Shown here one piece after another: positions 50,485 through 61,588 of a DNA stretch of 64,000 nt. Within the stretch, counting starts at the first letter, position 1, and every line of letters starts with the position of its first letter. The notes beneath the pieces are model-generated. The model saw nothing but the letters and a program-made list of their open reading frames with translations. It was not told the origin of the DNA and searched no databases. The position numbers and the translations under genes are program-made. The DNA lies in contig JAJQJQ010000019.1 of assembly GCA_028622995.1 (NCBI GenBank), forward strand, positions 3,162,001-3,226,000. The letters are read 5' to 3'. Source of the DNA: Panagrolaimus kolymaensis. Lineage: Eukaryota > Nematoda > Chromadorea > Rhabditida > Panagrolaimidae.

Positions 50485-52724
50485 TTTTTTGTGATATAAA
50501 ACTTTAAAATGAAAGAAAAATAAATAATTTAATATAAAAGGAAAGATTTTTAAAATCGTCGAAAAAAATTATGTTGAAAGCTTTTGTTTTTAATTTTTTA
50601 AACACAAAAAACAATAAAATAAATTTTCAAGCGCGCTAAACTAAAAAAAGATAACAGTTTCCAAGAAAGTGAAAAGTAAACAGATTCAAAGGAGGGAAAA
50701 AAAGTATCCAAAAAAAAAAAGAACGCAAAATTATTATTTTTTATTTATTGACATCCAAAAATTATGGAAGACTTTTGATTAACCTTTTTTAAAAAAAGAA
50801 AAATTTGAATTTCAAAGAATTCCCGCTTTTTAATTCCAAGAACTGGATGCGTGAAAGACCCGACCCGTAAGAGATGAACCTGAATACGCGACGATAAACA
50901 TTTTTTACTTTCATTTAAAAAAAACATGAAGAAAAAAGACAATCAATAAAAAAAACAGAGAGCGCGCTCACTACTTTTTTTTAATGGACCTAAAATTTAT
51001 TCCCCTAAGGCATTGTGTGTGAATCAATGATTTCGTTTCGGGATATGAATTTAATTCTGTAACAAACACACACACATATCTTTCTTTTACGAAAATTGGT
51101 GGACATGAAAGAAGAACGATTCAACACACATTTTTAGATGGAATTAATTACACTAAGAAAAAAATGGAAGAACACGGATAAAAAAAAGTTTCGTAATCGC
51201 AAAATAAAATCATCCAACAAATGTTTAGCAGGGAAACAACAAAAACAGACACACATAAATCTTGGAGGATAAAAAAGAGAAGAAGAAAAATTACAATCCA
51301 AAAAATACTATAAAATCAATTTATTTTGGGGCATCTTGCGAAAAAAAAGTGCTAACACTCACTTGTTTTTTTTCTTATGCATAGAAAAAGTTTTTTTTTA
51401 TTGCTGAAGAAAGTCCATTTTTTTTTCTTCTGTTGTAATAAAAGAAGCAACAACAACAAAAAATGTAAAAACAATAACTTTGGAAGGAACACGAATAAAC
51501 AAGCCATCAGCAAGTAATGATTTTTGTGATATGAGTCATTACAAGAAAAAAATTGCATTATTATCTTCATGGAAAAAAAGCAATCAAGAAAACGTAAAAA
51601 TAAAAGAAAAAAATTCGAGAAGAAATAAGCAAAAAAAATTTTGGTTGTGTATATTTACAAATTTTTCTGAAGATTTTTTCCAGAAAAAAATTATCGATTT
51701 TTTTCTCTTCATTTTATTAGCCCTTAAAAAATGCTTTTAATTAATGGTTTTAGTAATTTTTTTTTATATTAGTATGAAAAAAAACTACAGTAAAAAAGAA
51801 TTCTAATAATAATCCGCTTAAAGAATTATTAGCAAGCGAGTAAATAAATATCAAATTATGTAAACAAAAGTGTCTCTCTTTTTTCTCTCTCTCTCATCCT
51901 CTTTAGAATTTTTTTATAGTTCAAATTCTTTTTTTTTATTGTTGTTGCAAGAGTTTGTATTTTTTTTCTATGTAAAAAATTGATATATTTCACGAAAAAA
52001 GAGTGATAAATATTTTTGTGAATAATCAATCAATCAATAAATTGATTTATGAAAAGAAAAAGCTTGGATCACTTTGAGTTACTCTTGTTTTTGTTTTACT
52101 TAAGTGACCCAGAAATATGAATAACAACGACGAACTTAAGGGTGACGATCACTAAAAAAACATTTTAGAAATAAGCTCTAACAGAATTTAAGTGGATGTG
52201 ATCGAAAGAAGCGAATCAAATAGAATTTTTCTTTTTGAATAAATTTTTTTACTTTTCAGAATTTTTTTTGAACTAAACTTTCAATGTTTACATGTTTTGA
52301 AAAAGAAACAAAAAAAAATGCATTCTCTCTTATTTCAGAAAATCTTAAAACGAAAATTTATGCTTTTTCTGAGTTGGCGAACTACGGTTCGATTATATAT
52401 TTTTTTCTGTCTCTCTCTCTCGAATTGCGTGGTAAATCATTCGTGGATGATAAAAATCAAAAATAAATAATTATAAAAATTTGAATTCTTTATTTCAATC
52501 AATAAAGCTACGTGTTTTATAAAAGTTTTGGAATCACAAATAGCCAAAAATTTCTTTTAACACTCGCTCGAGTTTGCGAACATTTATTTTTCCACATCGC
52601 ATATATTTTTTTGAAGCTGACGTGTCTTTTAATTTATCGTGGATTTTGACAATTTTTATTATTCATTCTTTAATTATTTTAATTTCTTAGGGCTTCAAAA
52701 CCACGAAGAATAAATACAACAAAC
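50485..52724. other. Divergent intergenic region between paralogue B and COPB2
   Basis: About 2.2 kb of A/T-rich sequence with CT microsatellite patches (around 51,880-51,900 and 52,410-52,420). The stretch 52,338-52,432 is copied, diverged, at 58,953-59,045. A trans-splice acceptor (TTTCTTAG, AG at 52,689-52,690) lies 35 nt before the COPB2 ATG. No gene is supported here. Confidence 0.6.
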
Positions 52725-55700
52725 ATGAAATTAGAAGTAAATCGTAAACTTCTGGCTCGTTCGGATCGAGTAAAGTCCACTGATATCCATCCAACGGAAT
52801 CATGGATGTTGGTTTCACTTTATAATGGAAATGTTCATATATGGAATTATGAAAATCAACAATTGGTTAAATCATTTGAAGTATGCGATTTACCTGTGAG
52901 AGCAGCAAAATTTATTCCAAGAAAAAATTGGGTTGTTACTGGTTCAGATGATATGCAAATTCGCATATTTAATTATAACACTCTTGAACGGGTACATCAA
53001 TTTGAAGCTCATTCAGATTATCTTCGTGCCATTGCTGTACATCCCACTCAACCTTTTCTCATTACATCATCGGATGATATGATGATTAAATTATGGGATT
53101 GGGATAATAAATGGCAACTTAAACAAACTTTTGAAGGTATGGTTTTTTGTTTGTTTATATTCCTTATTCGCCTAGCTACTTGCTATTTTTAACTCCATAT
53201 TTAACTATGAATTCTATATATACCATTTTTTAGGTCACACCCATTATGTTATGCAATTAGTTATCAATCCCAAAGATAACAATACCTTTGCTACAGCTTC
53301 ACTTGATAAAACTATTAAAGTTTGGCAATTTGGTAGTACTACACCTAACTTTACTCTCGAAGGCCATGAAAAAGGTGTAAATGCTGTGGATTATTATCAT
53401 GGTGGAGATAAACCATATCTTATTTCGGGAGCTGATGATCGTTTAGTTAAAATTTGGGATTATCAAAATAAAACTTGCGTTGCTACTCTTGATAGTCATG
53501 CTCATAATGTTTCGGCTGTATGCTTCCATCCTGAATTGCCTATTATTATTACAGGATCTGAAGATTCCACGATTCGTCTTTGGCACTCTAATACATATCG
53601 GTAAAGGTTTTCCAGTTTTTAGTTAAGCTAATCGGGAGTTTTTCTAGGCTTGAAACAACTTTAAATTATGGTTTAGAACGAGTTTGGTGTATTACAGCTT
53701 TGAAAGGATCCAATACCATTGCAATTGGATACGATGATGGAGCAGTTACAATTAAACTTGGCCGTGAAGAACCCGCAGTATCTATGGATGGATCAGGAAA
53801 AATTATTTGGGCTAAACATTCTGAAATGCAACAAGCTAATTTAAAAACTCTCGATCAAGCCACTCTTGATAATGCTCAAGATGGTGAACGCCTTGCTGTA
53901 TCAGTAAAAGATATGGGAGCATGTGAAATATATCCTCAAACTTTACAACATTCCCCAAATGGTCGATTTGTGGTTGCATGCGGGGATGGAGAATATATCG
54001 TTTACACTGCCACCGCTCTTCGAAATAAGGCTTTTGGCTCATGTTTGGAATTTGTTTGGAGTACCGATCCAAATATTTATGCAGTTCGTGAAAGTGCAAC
54101 TTCCATTGCTATTTTTAAAAATTTCAAGGTTTGTTGTTCTTAGCACTTTGAAAATTTAAAGTTAAATATAAGTTTGTTTTAGGAAGTTTCAAAACTTAAA
54201 CCCGATATCATTATGAGCGGCATTGATGGAGGCCCATTGCTTTCAGCTCGTTCATCAAGTTCCCTATGTTTCTTTGATTGGGAAACTCAAAACCTTATTC
54301 GTCGAATTGAAATTTCTGCCAAACATGTTTATTGGTCAGAAAATGGTGAACTCGTCGCCATTGCTGGAGAAGAATCATTCTTTATTTTGCGTTATAATGC
54401 CGAAGCCGTCACCAATGCTTCACCCGCTGATGCAACCATTGATGGAATTGAAGATTCTTTTGAAGTTATTGGTGAACAAAATGAATCCGTAAAAACAGGA
54501 ATTTGGGTTGGAGATTGTTTTATTTTCACCACAGCAAACAATCGAATTAATTATTATGTTGGTGGCGAAATTGTTACCATCGCTCACTCCTTCCGAGCTT
54601 TATATTTGGTGAGTTTCAAAAACAGACTTTTTCTAAAATGGAATATATAAATTTGATTTTGTATTTTTTTAGTTGGGTTATGTTCACAAAGATAATCGAC
54701 TTTATCTCTGTGATAAAGATCACAATATTCTCTCATACAAACTTTTACTTTCGGTATTGGAATATCAAACAGCGGTAATGCGACGAGATTTTGATTCTGC
54801 TGATAAACTTCTCAATAAAATCCCCAAAGATCAACGACCTCGCGTAGCTCATTTCTTAGAAAAGCAAGGCTTCAAACGTCAAGCTTTAGCTGTGAGCACC
54901 GATCTCGAACATCGGTTTGAATTAGCTCTAAATTTGGGCGAACTCGACGTCGCGTACGAAATAGCTCAACAAGCTCAATCCGATGAAAAATGGAAGCAAC
55001 TTTCACAAGCAGCAAATCTTAAAAGCAATTTACTTCTCGCAGCTGAATGCATGGGACGTGCAAGAGATTATAGTGGCTTGCTCGTGCTTGCTTCATCTTC
55101 GGGTTCTTCACATTTAATGAATAAACTTGCTAAAGATGCACACAGTGCAAGCGAAGATAATATTTCATTTTTTGCTCATTTACTCACGGGAAATGTTGAA
55201 GAATGTTTAAATGTTTTAATTGGAAATGATCGACTTCCTGAAGCTGCATTTTTTGCTCATACATATTGCCCTTCCAAAGTTCCATTGGTTGTTTCACAAT
55301 GGCGTGAAAAAGCTGCTCGTTCATTAGCAGGTGTTAGTCAACGGGTAAATTTACTTTTTTTTATTTTTTAAAAAGTTTGAGCGTCAATAAATTTAAAAAT
55401 AGGGTTGCCCAAAATTTTAGGCAATAACTTTCAAAAATTGTTTACTGTCTTGTAAAGGATAGTAACAAAATATAAGCAATAATTTTCCAAAAGTGATTAC
55501 TATCCTTGAAAAATTTGTTATAATTTTGAGAAAATCAAAATATTTCATTTAAAAAAACTCTTTGATTCGGATACTGCCATTTTTTGTTTTTATTTGCTAA
55601 ACTTCAATAATTTTTTTCTTCTTCAGAACATTGGTGAAAGCCTTGCAGATCCAGTAAAATATGAAAATTTATTCCCAAATTATAATGAAAGTTTAAAAGC

Positions 55701-56633
55701 TGATAGTTATCTTCAACAATTATTAGCCATTCCCGTTCCGGCTTCTCGTCGACAACCAACATTAAATGAAAGAAATTTGATTGCTGAAATGCAAGCCGCT
55801 GTGGATGCCGGGAAATTAACTTTTGATGATGAAGGCCATGCACATTTACACGGAGTATCATCGGATATTAAAATTTCCAGTGAACCTCCAATGGATATTC
55901 GTTCGCCTGCTCGAATCGCGGAAGAAGGAATTCAAAAGGCTGAAGAAACCGATAAAATTCCATATAATAAACCAATTTCGCGTCCAACAACTCCGCCTTC
56001 GGCTTCATCTAATTCTGAACATTTAAATATTGAAAATGGCGGTGGCGGCGAAAATGATGACGACGAGGATGAAGTTGACGAAGAGGAGGAAGAAGACGAT
56101 GACGATGAAGCTCCAATTAGACGCAATCAACCCAATGTTGTTAATGCAAGACCAGATTTATTGCCACCATCTGGAAGTGGCAGCAGCGGCGGTGGGCATA
56201 CAACTAATGTAGCTGCCACTACTGCTGCAGCTAATCCTCCACCGGTAAAATAATTTTTATTTATAATTAAAGGCTAGTCGATAGTTAGATTAATCAAAAC
56301 CGCGGTTTTTATATTTATATTTTTTGATATCATAATCAAAAAATAATTTGAAGTCTGCTTGAGACATTATTAATCTTTTTTTTATTTTCTCGACATCAAA
56401 ATTTTGACACGTCTCTCTTTCTAAAAAAATGTCGACGTAGCTCAGATATAATTTTAATAAAATAAATAATCAACTTAAAATTTTTGAAGGCTAAAAATGA
56501 ATCTCAATGGAGTGATGATGATGATGATTTTATGGATCCTCATTCAGATGCAGCAAGCAAAACCACAACGGGTGGAGGACAAGATGATATCAATTTAGAT
56601 GATCTTGAATTTGGTGATTCTGAACAAGATTGA
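52725..56633 (+). CDS. copb-2: Coatomer subunit beta' (beta'-COP), 1039 aa
   Basis: Subunit of the COPI outer coat in Golgi-to-ER and intra-Golgi transport; its propellers bind dilysine cargo signals. Exons 52725-53136, 53234-53600, 53648-54128, 54183-54608, 54673-55344, 55627-56244 and 56490-56633, all in phase. The N-terminal two-thirds are WD40 repeats forming two beta-propellers (residues about 1-560), starting with [20 protein letters not shown] as in other beta'-COPs. An alpha-solenoid follows (about 563-800), then a Pro/Ser and Asp/Glu-rich tail with a long acidic run (about residues 922-945) ending in [13 protein letters not shown]. Slightly longer than animal orthologues (about 900-1000 aa), the excess being in the tail. 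Introns are short and lack the AAACTG word. The 55,165-55,342 part of exon 5 has a duplicate at 59,051-59,228. Confidence 0.96.
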
Positions 56634-57590
56634 CAATTACTTGACGATCGATCCACCGCGACCACTTCCTCAAAATCATCTTCTAAATCATCTACCAATC
56701 CACCAGAGAAAAAAGAATGAACAAAAAGATTAGTTTAAAAAAAGAAAAAGATTTGTTTTGTTTGTGCCTTCCATGTTTTTTATTTAATTTTATTTTTAAA
56801 TTTTTTTGTTGAAAAAAAAACTTGAGTGGATCGATCGATCGTCGACAACAACAACAATAAAAATTAATATTTATGAGTTTAAAATTTTTTAAACTTATTT
56901 TTCACGTTTTTTATTTATTGTATTTTTGTTTCTAACTTTTCCCCACAACTTTTTTTTGCTTACTAACTTTTTTTTCTTATTGGCTTTTTGGTGAAGGCAT
57001 CTTTTTAAAAAAAAACTTTTCTCTAGCTGTTTCTGGATTTTTTCGTTTAACTTATTTTAACTTATTTCTTCTTTTTTTTTGTATTATGATTATTTATATA
57101 GTGGTTACCAGTGTGCCGCGCCTCCACCTCCGGAGGCGCCTCCATCGCCTCCGGAGGCGCCTCCATCGCCTCCGGAGGCGCCTCCACCTCCGGAGGCGGA
57201 GGCGGAGGCGGAGGCGAAAAAATTAAAAAGCGGCACACTGGTGGTTACATACATATTATTAAACCTATCTATTATTTATATTATTTTTTTCTGATATGAC
57301 GACTATTGTAAATTTTTTTATTTACAATTTTTCATTATTTATTTGCAAAAAAATCAACTTTTTTTATTAGTGTTTTGTAATTTGGATATGGTGTTTCGAT
57401 GAATAAATTAAATTAAATAAAAATCTTTCAAACTTCGAACAACAATTTAATTAAACAGGAATGAAGAAAATGAGGCGACCTACAATTAAAAACAACAAAG
57501 CAAAAAATATGATAAAAGGTGCAAAAGAACAAAGTAAAAAATAAGAGAAGCAAAATTAGAGGATTGTATTGCACGATGAATTAAATTAAT
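56634..57590. other. Convergent intergenic region with COPB2 3' UTR
   Basis: Contains the COPB2 3' UTR (AATAAA-type signals near 56,857), poly-T/poly-A stretches and the 132-bp hAT element. No gene is seen. Confidence 0.6.
57109..57240. mobile_element. Miniature hAT element, 132 bp, GC-rich
   Basis: Terminal inverted repeats CAGTGTGCCGC (57,109-57,119) and GCGGCACACTG (57,230-57,240) are flanked by a perfect 8-bp duplication GTGGTTAC (57,101-57,108 and 57,241-57,248). Both features are typical of hAT transposons (CAG/CTG ends). The inside is a GC-rich minisatellite of GGAGGCG/CGCCTCC units, mostly palindromic, which could fold into a strong hairpin. No coding capacity; the Pro/Ala frame across it is repeat translation. 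Confidence 0.93.
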
Positions 57591-58907
57591 TTACTTTAAA
57601 ATTCCATCTGCAATCCCCATAAGATAATTTGCTGGAACGATATGAGAATACGATGGTTGTGATAATTTGAGTTTTAACGATTTTAAATGTTCGCAGAGAG
57701 TATTATTATTTACGGACCAATCAAGCTTTCCAGCGAAACATATTCCTAAAAGATGACCGAACGTATTGAACACTCCTCCACCGCTGCATCCATCAGTAGT
57801 TCCGGGAGATCCTATTACAAAGTTTTGATTTGGGAGAATCTTTGTGTTTCTAAATCGCCCAGAAAAACAGCTTAGATGAGAGACATTAGGATATTCCGCA
57901 TCATAGCCCTAAATTTTAACATTAATTAATTTCATCATAAAAGATTCAATTCTAAGACTTAAAATTTCTTGTACTTACCAAAATAAAATATCGTTCTCCA
58001 TCGGTTGGCATCGCCAAACAATTTGGAATGTTTGTAAAACTTCCTTTGACAATTTTTAGAATTGCATAATCATCATTTTGTTTCCCCACTTTTATAGCAT
58101 TTACAACATAAATATTTCCACTTTCATCATAGAGTTTTATGGGGTAATCATTAGGTAAGTCATCCGGAAAGCAATGGCCTGCTGTTAAAGCAATGCTTTC
58201 AGAAGCAATTGTAGCACATTTTCTTTGAGTGCCTTCAGCAAATTCACCGGAACTTTGTTTTTCCAAAAGAATGTAGAGCATCAAGTCTCGGCAGCGCATT
58301 ACGGCGGAATTTTCATCTAAATAAAATAAATTTAGTCAAAATTTAAGATTTAAATAATTCGAAATTATGATTTAAATATTTGCTTATATTCGTCTGTGAT
58401 TTTTAATTTAAAAGCAACGAAGAAAATTTTTCAAAAAAAAAAAAAGAAAAAAATATTAGTTCTAAATATGCTTTCAAAACTCAAACCTTTGATGTCCATA
58501 GGTTCATCGACTCGTCTTCGCTTACGGCCACTAGCTAAAATAATAACTTTGATAATTTAAAAAAATGTTTTAAATAAAATAAATATATGCAAATGTACCT
58601 TCATCAAATGCAAAAGTTCGATAGATGTAAAACATTTTAATTTTATTCCATCCACCATCGGGCGGAAGCAATCTTTTTGTTGTTTCTTCTTCTTCATAAC
58701 TAAAAGTAAATTAAGTTTAAAAGTATTGGAGAGTAGATGAAAAACTTACAGAACAGCAATTTCTTGCTTATTATCATCTTCCCCAAAGTAAGTGAGTCCA
58801 GCCGCTCCAGGAAAATACTGTTTTAAATTGGCGAGTGGAATTTGCCCTTTTTGGTCAAGAGAAATCGAGAGAGTCTTTTCATATTCACGATCTGTGACTT
58901 GAATCAT
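57591..58907 (-). CDS. TDP-43-type N-terminal domain fused to trypsin-like (HtrA/FAM111-like) serine protease, 320 aa
   Basis: Exons (minus): 58907-58750, 58699-58599, 58534-58487, 58316-57979, 57908-57591; all phases join. Residues 1-86 match the TDP-43 N-terminal oligomerisation domain: VTD at 4-6, FPGAAGLTY at 32-40 (TDP-43 has FPGACGLRY at nearly the same place) and PPDGGW with Trp70 (Trp68 in TDP-43). A basic patch GRKRRRVDEP (89-98) looks like a nuclear localisation signal, also as in TDP-43. No RRM follows. Residues about 105-320 form a trypsin-fold protease: LTAGHC with His150, NDDYAIL with Asp185, GCSGGGVFN with Ser257. The 35- and 72-residue spacing suits HtrA/Trypsin_2/FAM111 enzymes, not digestive trypsins, and no signal or zymogen peptide is present. 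A putative trans-splice acceptor is 2 nt before the ATG. Predicted intracellular, probably nuclear. Domain calls are from motifs by eye. Confidence 0.8.
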
Positions 58908-58952
58908 TTCTAAAAAAAAAAGCGTTTAAAAAAAATTGCACTCACTATATTC

Positions 58953-59228
58953 ATAAAATCTTAAAACGAAAATTTATGCTTTATTTGACTTTAGCGAACT
59001 ACTTTTTGATATATATTATTTTCCCCTGTGTATCCCTTTTTTGCGGCAATTCATTTTTTGCTCATTTACTCACGGGAAATGTTGAAGAATGTTTAAATGT
59101 TTTAATTGGAAATGATCGACTTCCTGAAGCTGCATTTTTTGCTCATACATATTGCCCTTCTAAAGTTCCACTGGTTGTTTCACAATGGCGTGAAAAGGCT
59201 GCTCGTTCATTAGCTGGCATTAGCCAAA
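58953..59228 (+). pseudogene. Mosaic duplicate of COPB2 promoter and exon 5 fragment
   Basis: 59,051-59,228 repeats COPB2 exon 5 positions 55,165-55,342 with only a handful of substitutions and an intact frame ([17 protein letters not shown] ... [11 protein letters not shown]). Directly before it, 58,953-59,045 resembles the region upstream of COPB2 at 52,338-52,432 (shared CTTAAAACGAAAATTTATGC and GCGAACTAC). The original exon's donor (CAACGGGTAAAT) is replaced by CAAAGCATAAAA. So two COPB2 pieces about 2.7 kb apart were joined and moved about 3.7 kb downstream. Probably non-functional, though an open frame of 90 codons remains. Confidence 0.88.
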
Positions 59229-59422
59229 GCATAAAATTTTTAAAATGATAATTTTTCGTAGACAAAAATTTTTAAAATACATTTATAATAATTCTTTCGA
59301 AAACAAATCGAAAAATTCTGAGCCATTGAAAATATGTTAATTTTTGTTTTATTTACCAATATTAAAAATTTTTAAAAATACATTCTTTGATACTGAAAGC
59401 GTATTTTTTCTTTAAATTTTAG

Positions 59423-59593
59423 ATTTTCGAAGAAAGTTTTATAAATGAAAAACTACGAATGAATTATATTTTTTTGATTCTGGTGCGCCATAATGCAAAA
59501 GGATCTTCAATGATTTCGACCGGACTTTTAGCTCTTGTATTGAAGGAGAGTGAGGAGTTTATTGAATTGCACAACAAACTTTGGGGTAATTAA
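59423..59593 (+). CDS. Possible terminal exon of an unrecognised plus-strand gene
   Basis: After an acceptor-like TTTAAATTTTAG (AG at 59,421-59,422) there are 56 codons and a stop at 59,591, starting IFEESFINEKLRMNYIFLIL and ending FIELHNKLWGN. Composition is more protein-like than the surrounding A/T sequence. No upstream partner exon with a proper donor was found; the COPB2 fragment just upstream is one possibility. Not recognised. Confidence 0.25.
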   Translation: MFEESFINEKLRMNYIFLILVRHNAKGSSMISTGLLALVLKESEEFIELHNKLWGN

Positions 59594-59936
59594 CCTATCT
59601 ACGAAATATTCACAAACAAGTGAGATTCGATCAATAAACTTTTTGGAAAAAATATAAAATAAAATTGGACTTAAAACTTAAATGAACTTAGATAGTTTTT
59701 GCCTAAACTAAAAGATAAAGAGAAAAGACGCCTGCTTTTCAAAGATTTTATTTCATCAAAACAAAGCAAAATAAAACAATGCTGCGTTCCTCTTTCGTGG
59801 GATATATGAATTTTTAAAGGAGATAAATATGTGAAAAGAAACCTTTGCGTATCTTAGTTTCAACTTCAAAAACAGAAACAAACCTGCGGCTTTTGCGACA
59901 TCAGCTACCACCGACATTCTGATCAGAAGTGGGACA

Positions 59937-60461
59937 TCAAAGATGAATTTCAATTTCTGAATTTGGTACAATTACTTTTCTGACAATTTCTTTAACAGCG
60001 ACTTGAGAGCGATTTTCAACTTGCTTTAGACACAAAAGTGAATAAATGGGATCTAACAATTTTATTTTACAAAAAAATACAGAACATACAAAAACAGATG
60101 AAGTAAAAAAGAGAGAGAAAAATAAAAAATCAGGCGGAGCTTGATCATGCCATTTTCTTGCTTCCGTCGATGATTGGAGCTTTTTCAAAACAAAATAAAA
60201 AATATGCATTAAAAGTTTCACAACAAAAAAAAAGGCAAAGAATGTGATTTCAAATAAAAATAAACTTAAAGCATTTTTACAATAAAAAAAAGGGATCAAG
60301 CAAATAAAACAAGGATTATAATAAAATTTACGAAAATGATAATGTTTTCTTATTGGTGAAACTTGGGTTGAATGAGGGTAATTAGCATTTGATGGACCGT
60401 TGATTGCAAAGGGTTGTTGGTCATAATAAAGTTGATGGACTGTTAAACCAGAGTCTAACAT
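59937..60461 (-). CDS. Possible two-exon small protein, 81 aa
   Basis: Exon 60461-60332 (MLDSGLTVHQLYYDQQPFAI...) ends at a GTAAAT donor in phase 1, and 60052-59937 follows a TTGTTAG acceptor in the matching phase. Together they give 81 codons ending VIVPNSEIEIHL. The intron between (60,331-60,053) translates only to hydrophobic low-complexity sequence. No family recognised. A head-to-head plus-strand frame begins at 60,500. Confidence 0.35.
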   Translation of the reverse strand: MLDSGLTVHQLYYDQQPFAINGPSNANYPHSTQVSPIRKHYHFRKFYYNPCFICLIPFFYCKNALSLFLFEITFFAFFFVVKLLMHIFYFVLKKLQSSTEARKWHDQAPPDFLFFSLFFTSSVFVCSVFFCKIKLLDPIYSLLCLKQVENRSQVAVKEIVRKVIVPNSEIEIHL

Positions 60462-60499
60462 GGAATTTCTTTAGTGCAACGAGCTCGCTCGTTTCAGCA

Positions 60500-60775
60500 A
60501 TGAATATAATTTGCTCTATCCCCAAGCCGAAAAAAAGGACAGGTAAAAAACTGCCGAAAAATAATTGGGATGGACTTTCATCTTCACTATTTCAATACAA
60601 ATTGGAGAAAAGCAAAGATCATAATTTTGTTTATTTAAATTCATTTTTTAGCAAAGAAGATTTTGATGAAAAACATTTAAAAAAAATTAAATGTCAAAAG
60701 ACGATATCCGCTTTTTCAGTGCAAACAAAAATAGGAAAAAGTGCAGAAGGAAAACGACGTAAACAAACTTATTGA
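60500..60775 (+). CDS. Small basic hypothetical protein, 91 aa
   Basis: A single open exon with ATG two bases after a CGTTTCAG acceptor, the arrangement expected for a trans-spliced mRNA. The protein starts MNIICSIPKPKKRTGKK, is rich in Lys/Phe/Ser throughout and ends EGKRRKQTY. No domain recognised; the basic ends could direct it to the nucleus. It might instead be the last exon of a longer gene. Confidence 0.4.
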   Translation: MNIICSIPKPKKRTGKKLPKNNWDGLSSSLFQYKLEKSKDHNFVYLNSFFSKEDFDEKHLKKIKCQKTISAFSVQTKIGKSAEGKRRKQTY

Positions 60776-61096
60776 AAAGAAAATGTTATCTACCGTAGCC
60801 GTGAGAAAGAAAAGAAATAAAATTAATCAGAAATAAAAAAAAGTTTGAAAAATAAATTAAAAATTTACAATTCAAACATAAATTAGAATATTCTTTCAAG
60901 AGCAACCACCTCTCAAAAAAGGCACAATTTTGAGGTAAAAGAAAAATATAAAAATAACTTAATTTTTTATTTTATTTTATAACAAATGTTTTTACATTTA
61001 AATTTGCAATAAATTTTCAAATAAACACTTTTGACTATTTTAGTCTTACAACTGCGTTGTTTTATTGCTCTTGTTACTATTTTGAAAATTAATTAT

Positions 61097-61588
61097 TTAC
61101 ATTTTACAAGGAGACATAGTTTTAGCGAAATCATATAATGAATCATCGCAATATCCACATGAATGTCGACAAGTACGCATTGCAAATTCAGAGTCTAAAA
61201 AAATTTAAACAGCAAATTTAGAAACCTTTTTTGAGACACAAAAATCGATCAAACCTTTGCAAGAATATTTTCCAATTCCATGATCTTTAAATCTTCGACA
61301 AAAAGTAATTGACCGAACATCTTTACAAAGGATTGGAGCTTTAAAAATTAATTTTGCATTTTCTGGATGGATTTTATCTAAAAAATTGTTTATTTAACGA
61401 ATCAATAAAAATTTGAATAAAATGTTTACGAGTTTCAATATAATTTCGGCATTCCATGCAACAAAGAGTCGTGTGGAAATCGTGATCTTTGAGGCAGCGA
61501 AGTTCAAAAAATGCTGCTTGATATTTTCGTAATCCCTGGCATGCAAGTTGACCAATTCCATCTCGGCAACATGGAAGTTTGGCTAAAT
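61097..61588 (-). CDS. Cysteine-rich protein with two ShK-like modules (5' end unresolved)
   Basis: Three exons (minus) 61588-61430, 61377-61255 and 61194-61097, all separated by phase-1 introns, as is common for exchangeable extracellular modules. The first carries CCRDGIGQLAC...C...CCMEC. The other two carry CKDVRSITFC...C...CRHSCGYC, i.e. the six-Cys ShKT spacing (C-D-C...C...C-x3-C-x2-C). The exon at 61,588 begins in phase 1, so at least one more 5' exon, presumably with a signal peptide, must exist upstream; I could not place it with confidence. ShK modules are abundant in nematode secreted, cuticle-related and protease proteins. Function unknown. Confidence 0.6.

Noticed and set aside
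56427..56450. tRNA-like 5' half (CGTAGCTCAGAT)
   Set aside because: No T-arm or matching 3' acceptor strand follows; lies in a COPB2 intron. Chance resemblance.
57079..57299. Pro/Ala/Glu-rich small protein
   Set aside because: Translation of the GGAGGCG minisatellite in the 132-bp hAT element.
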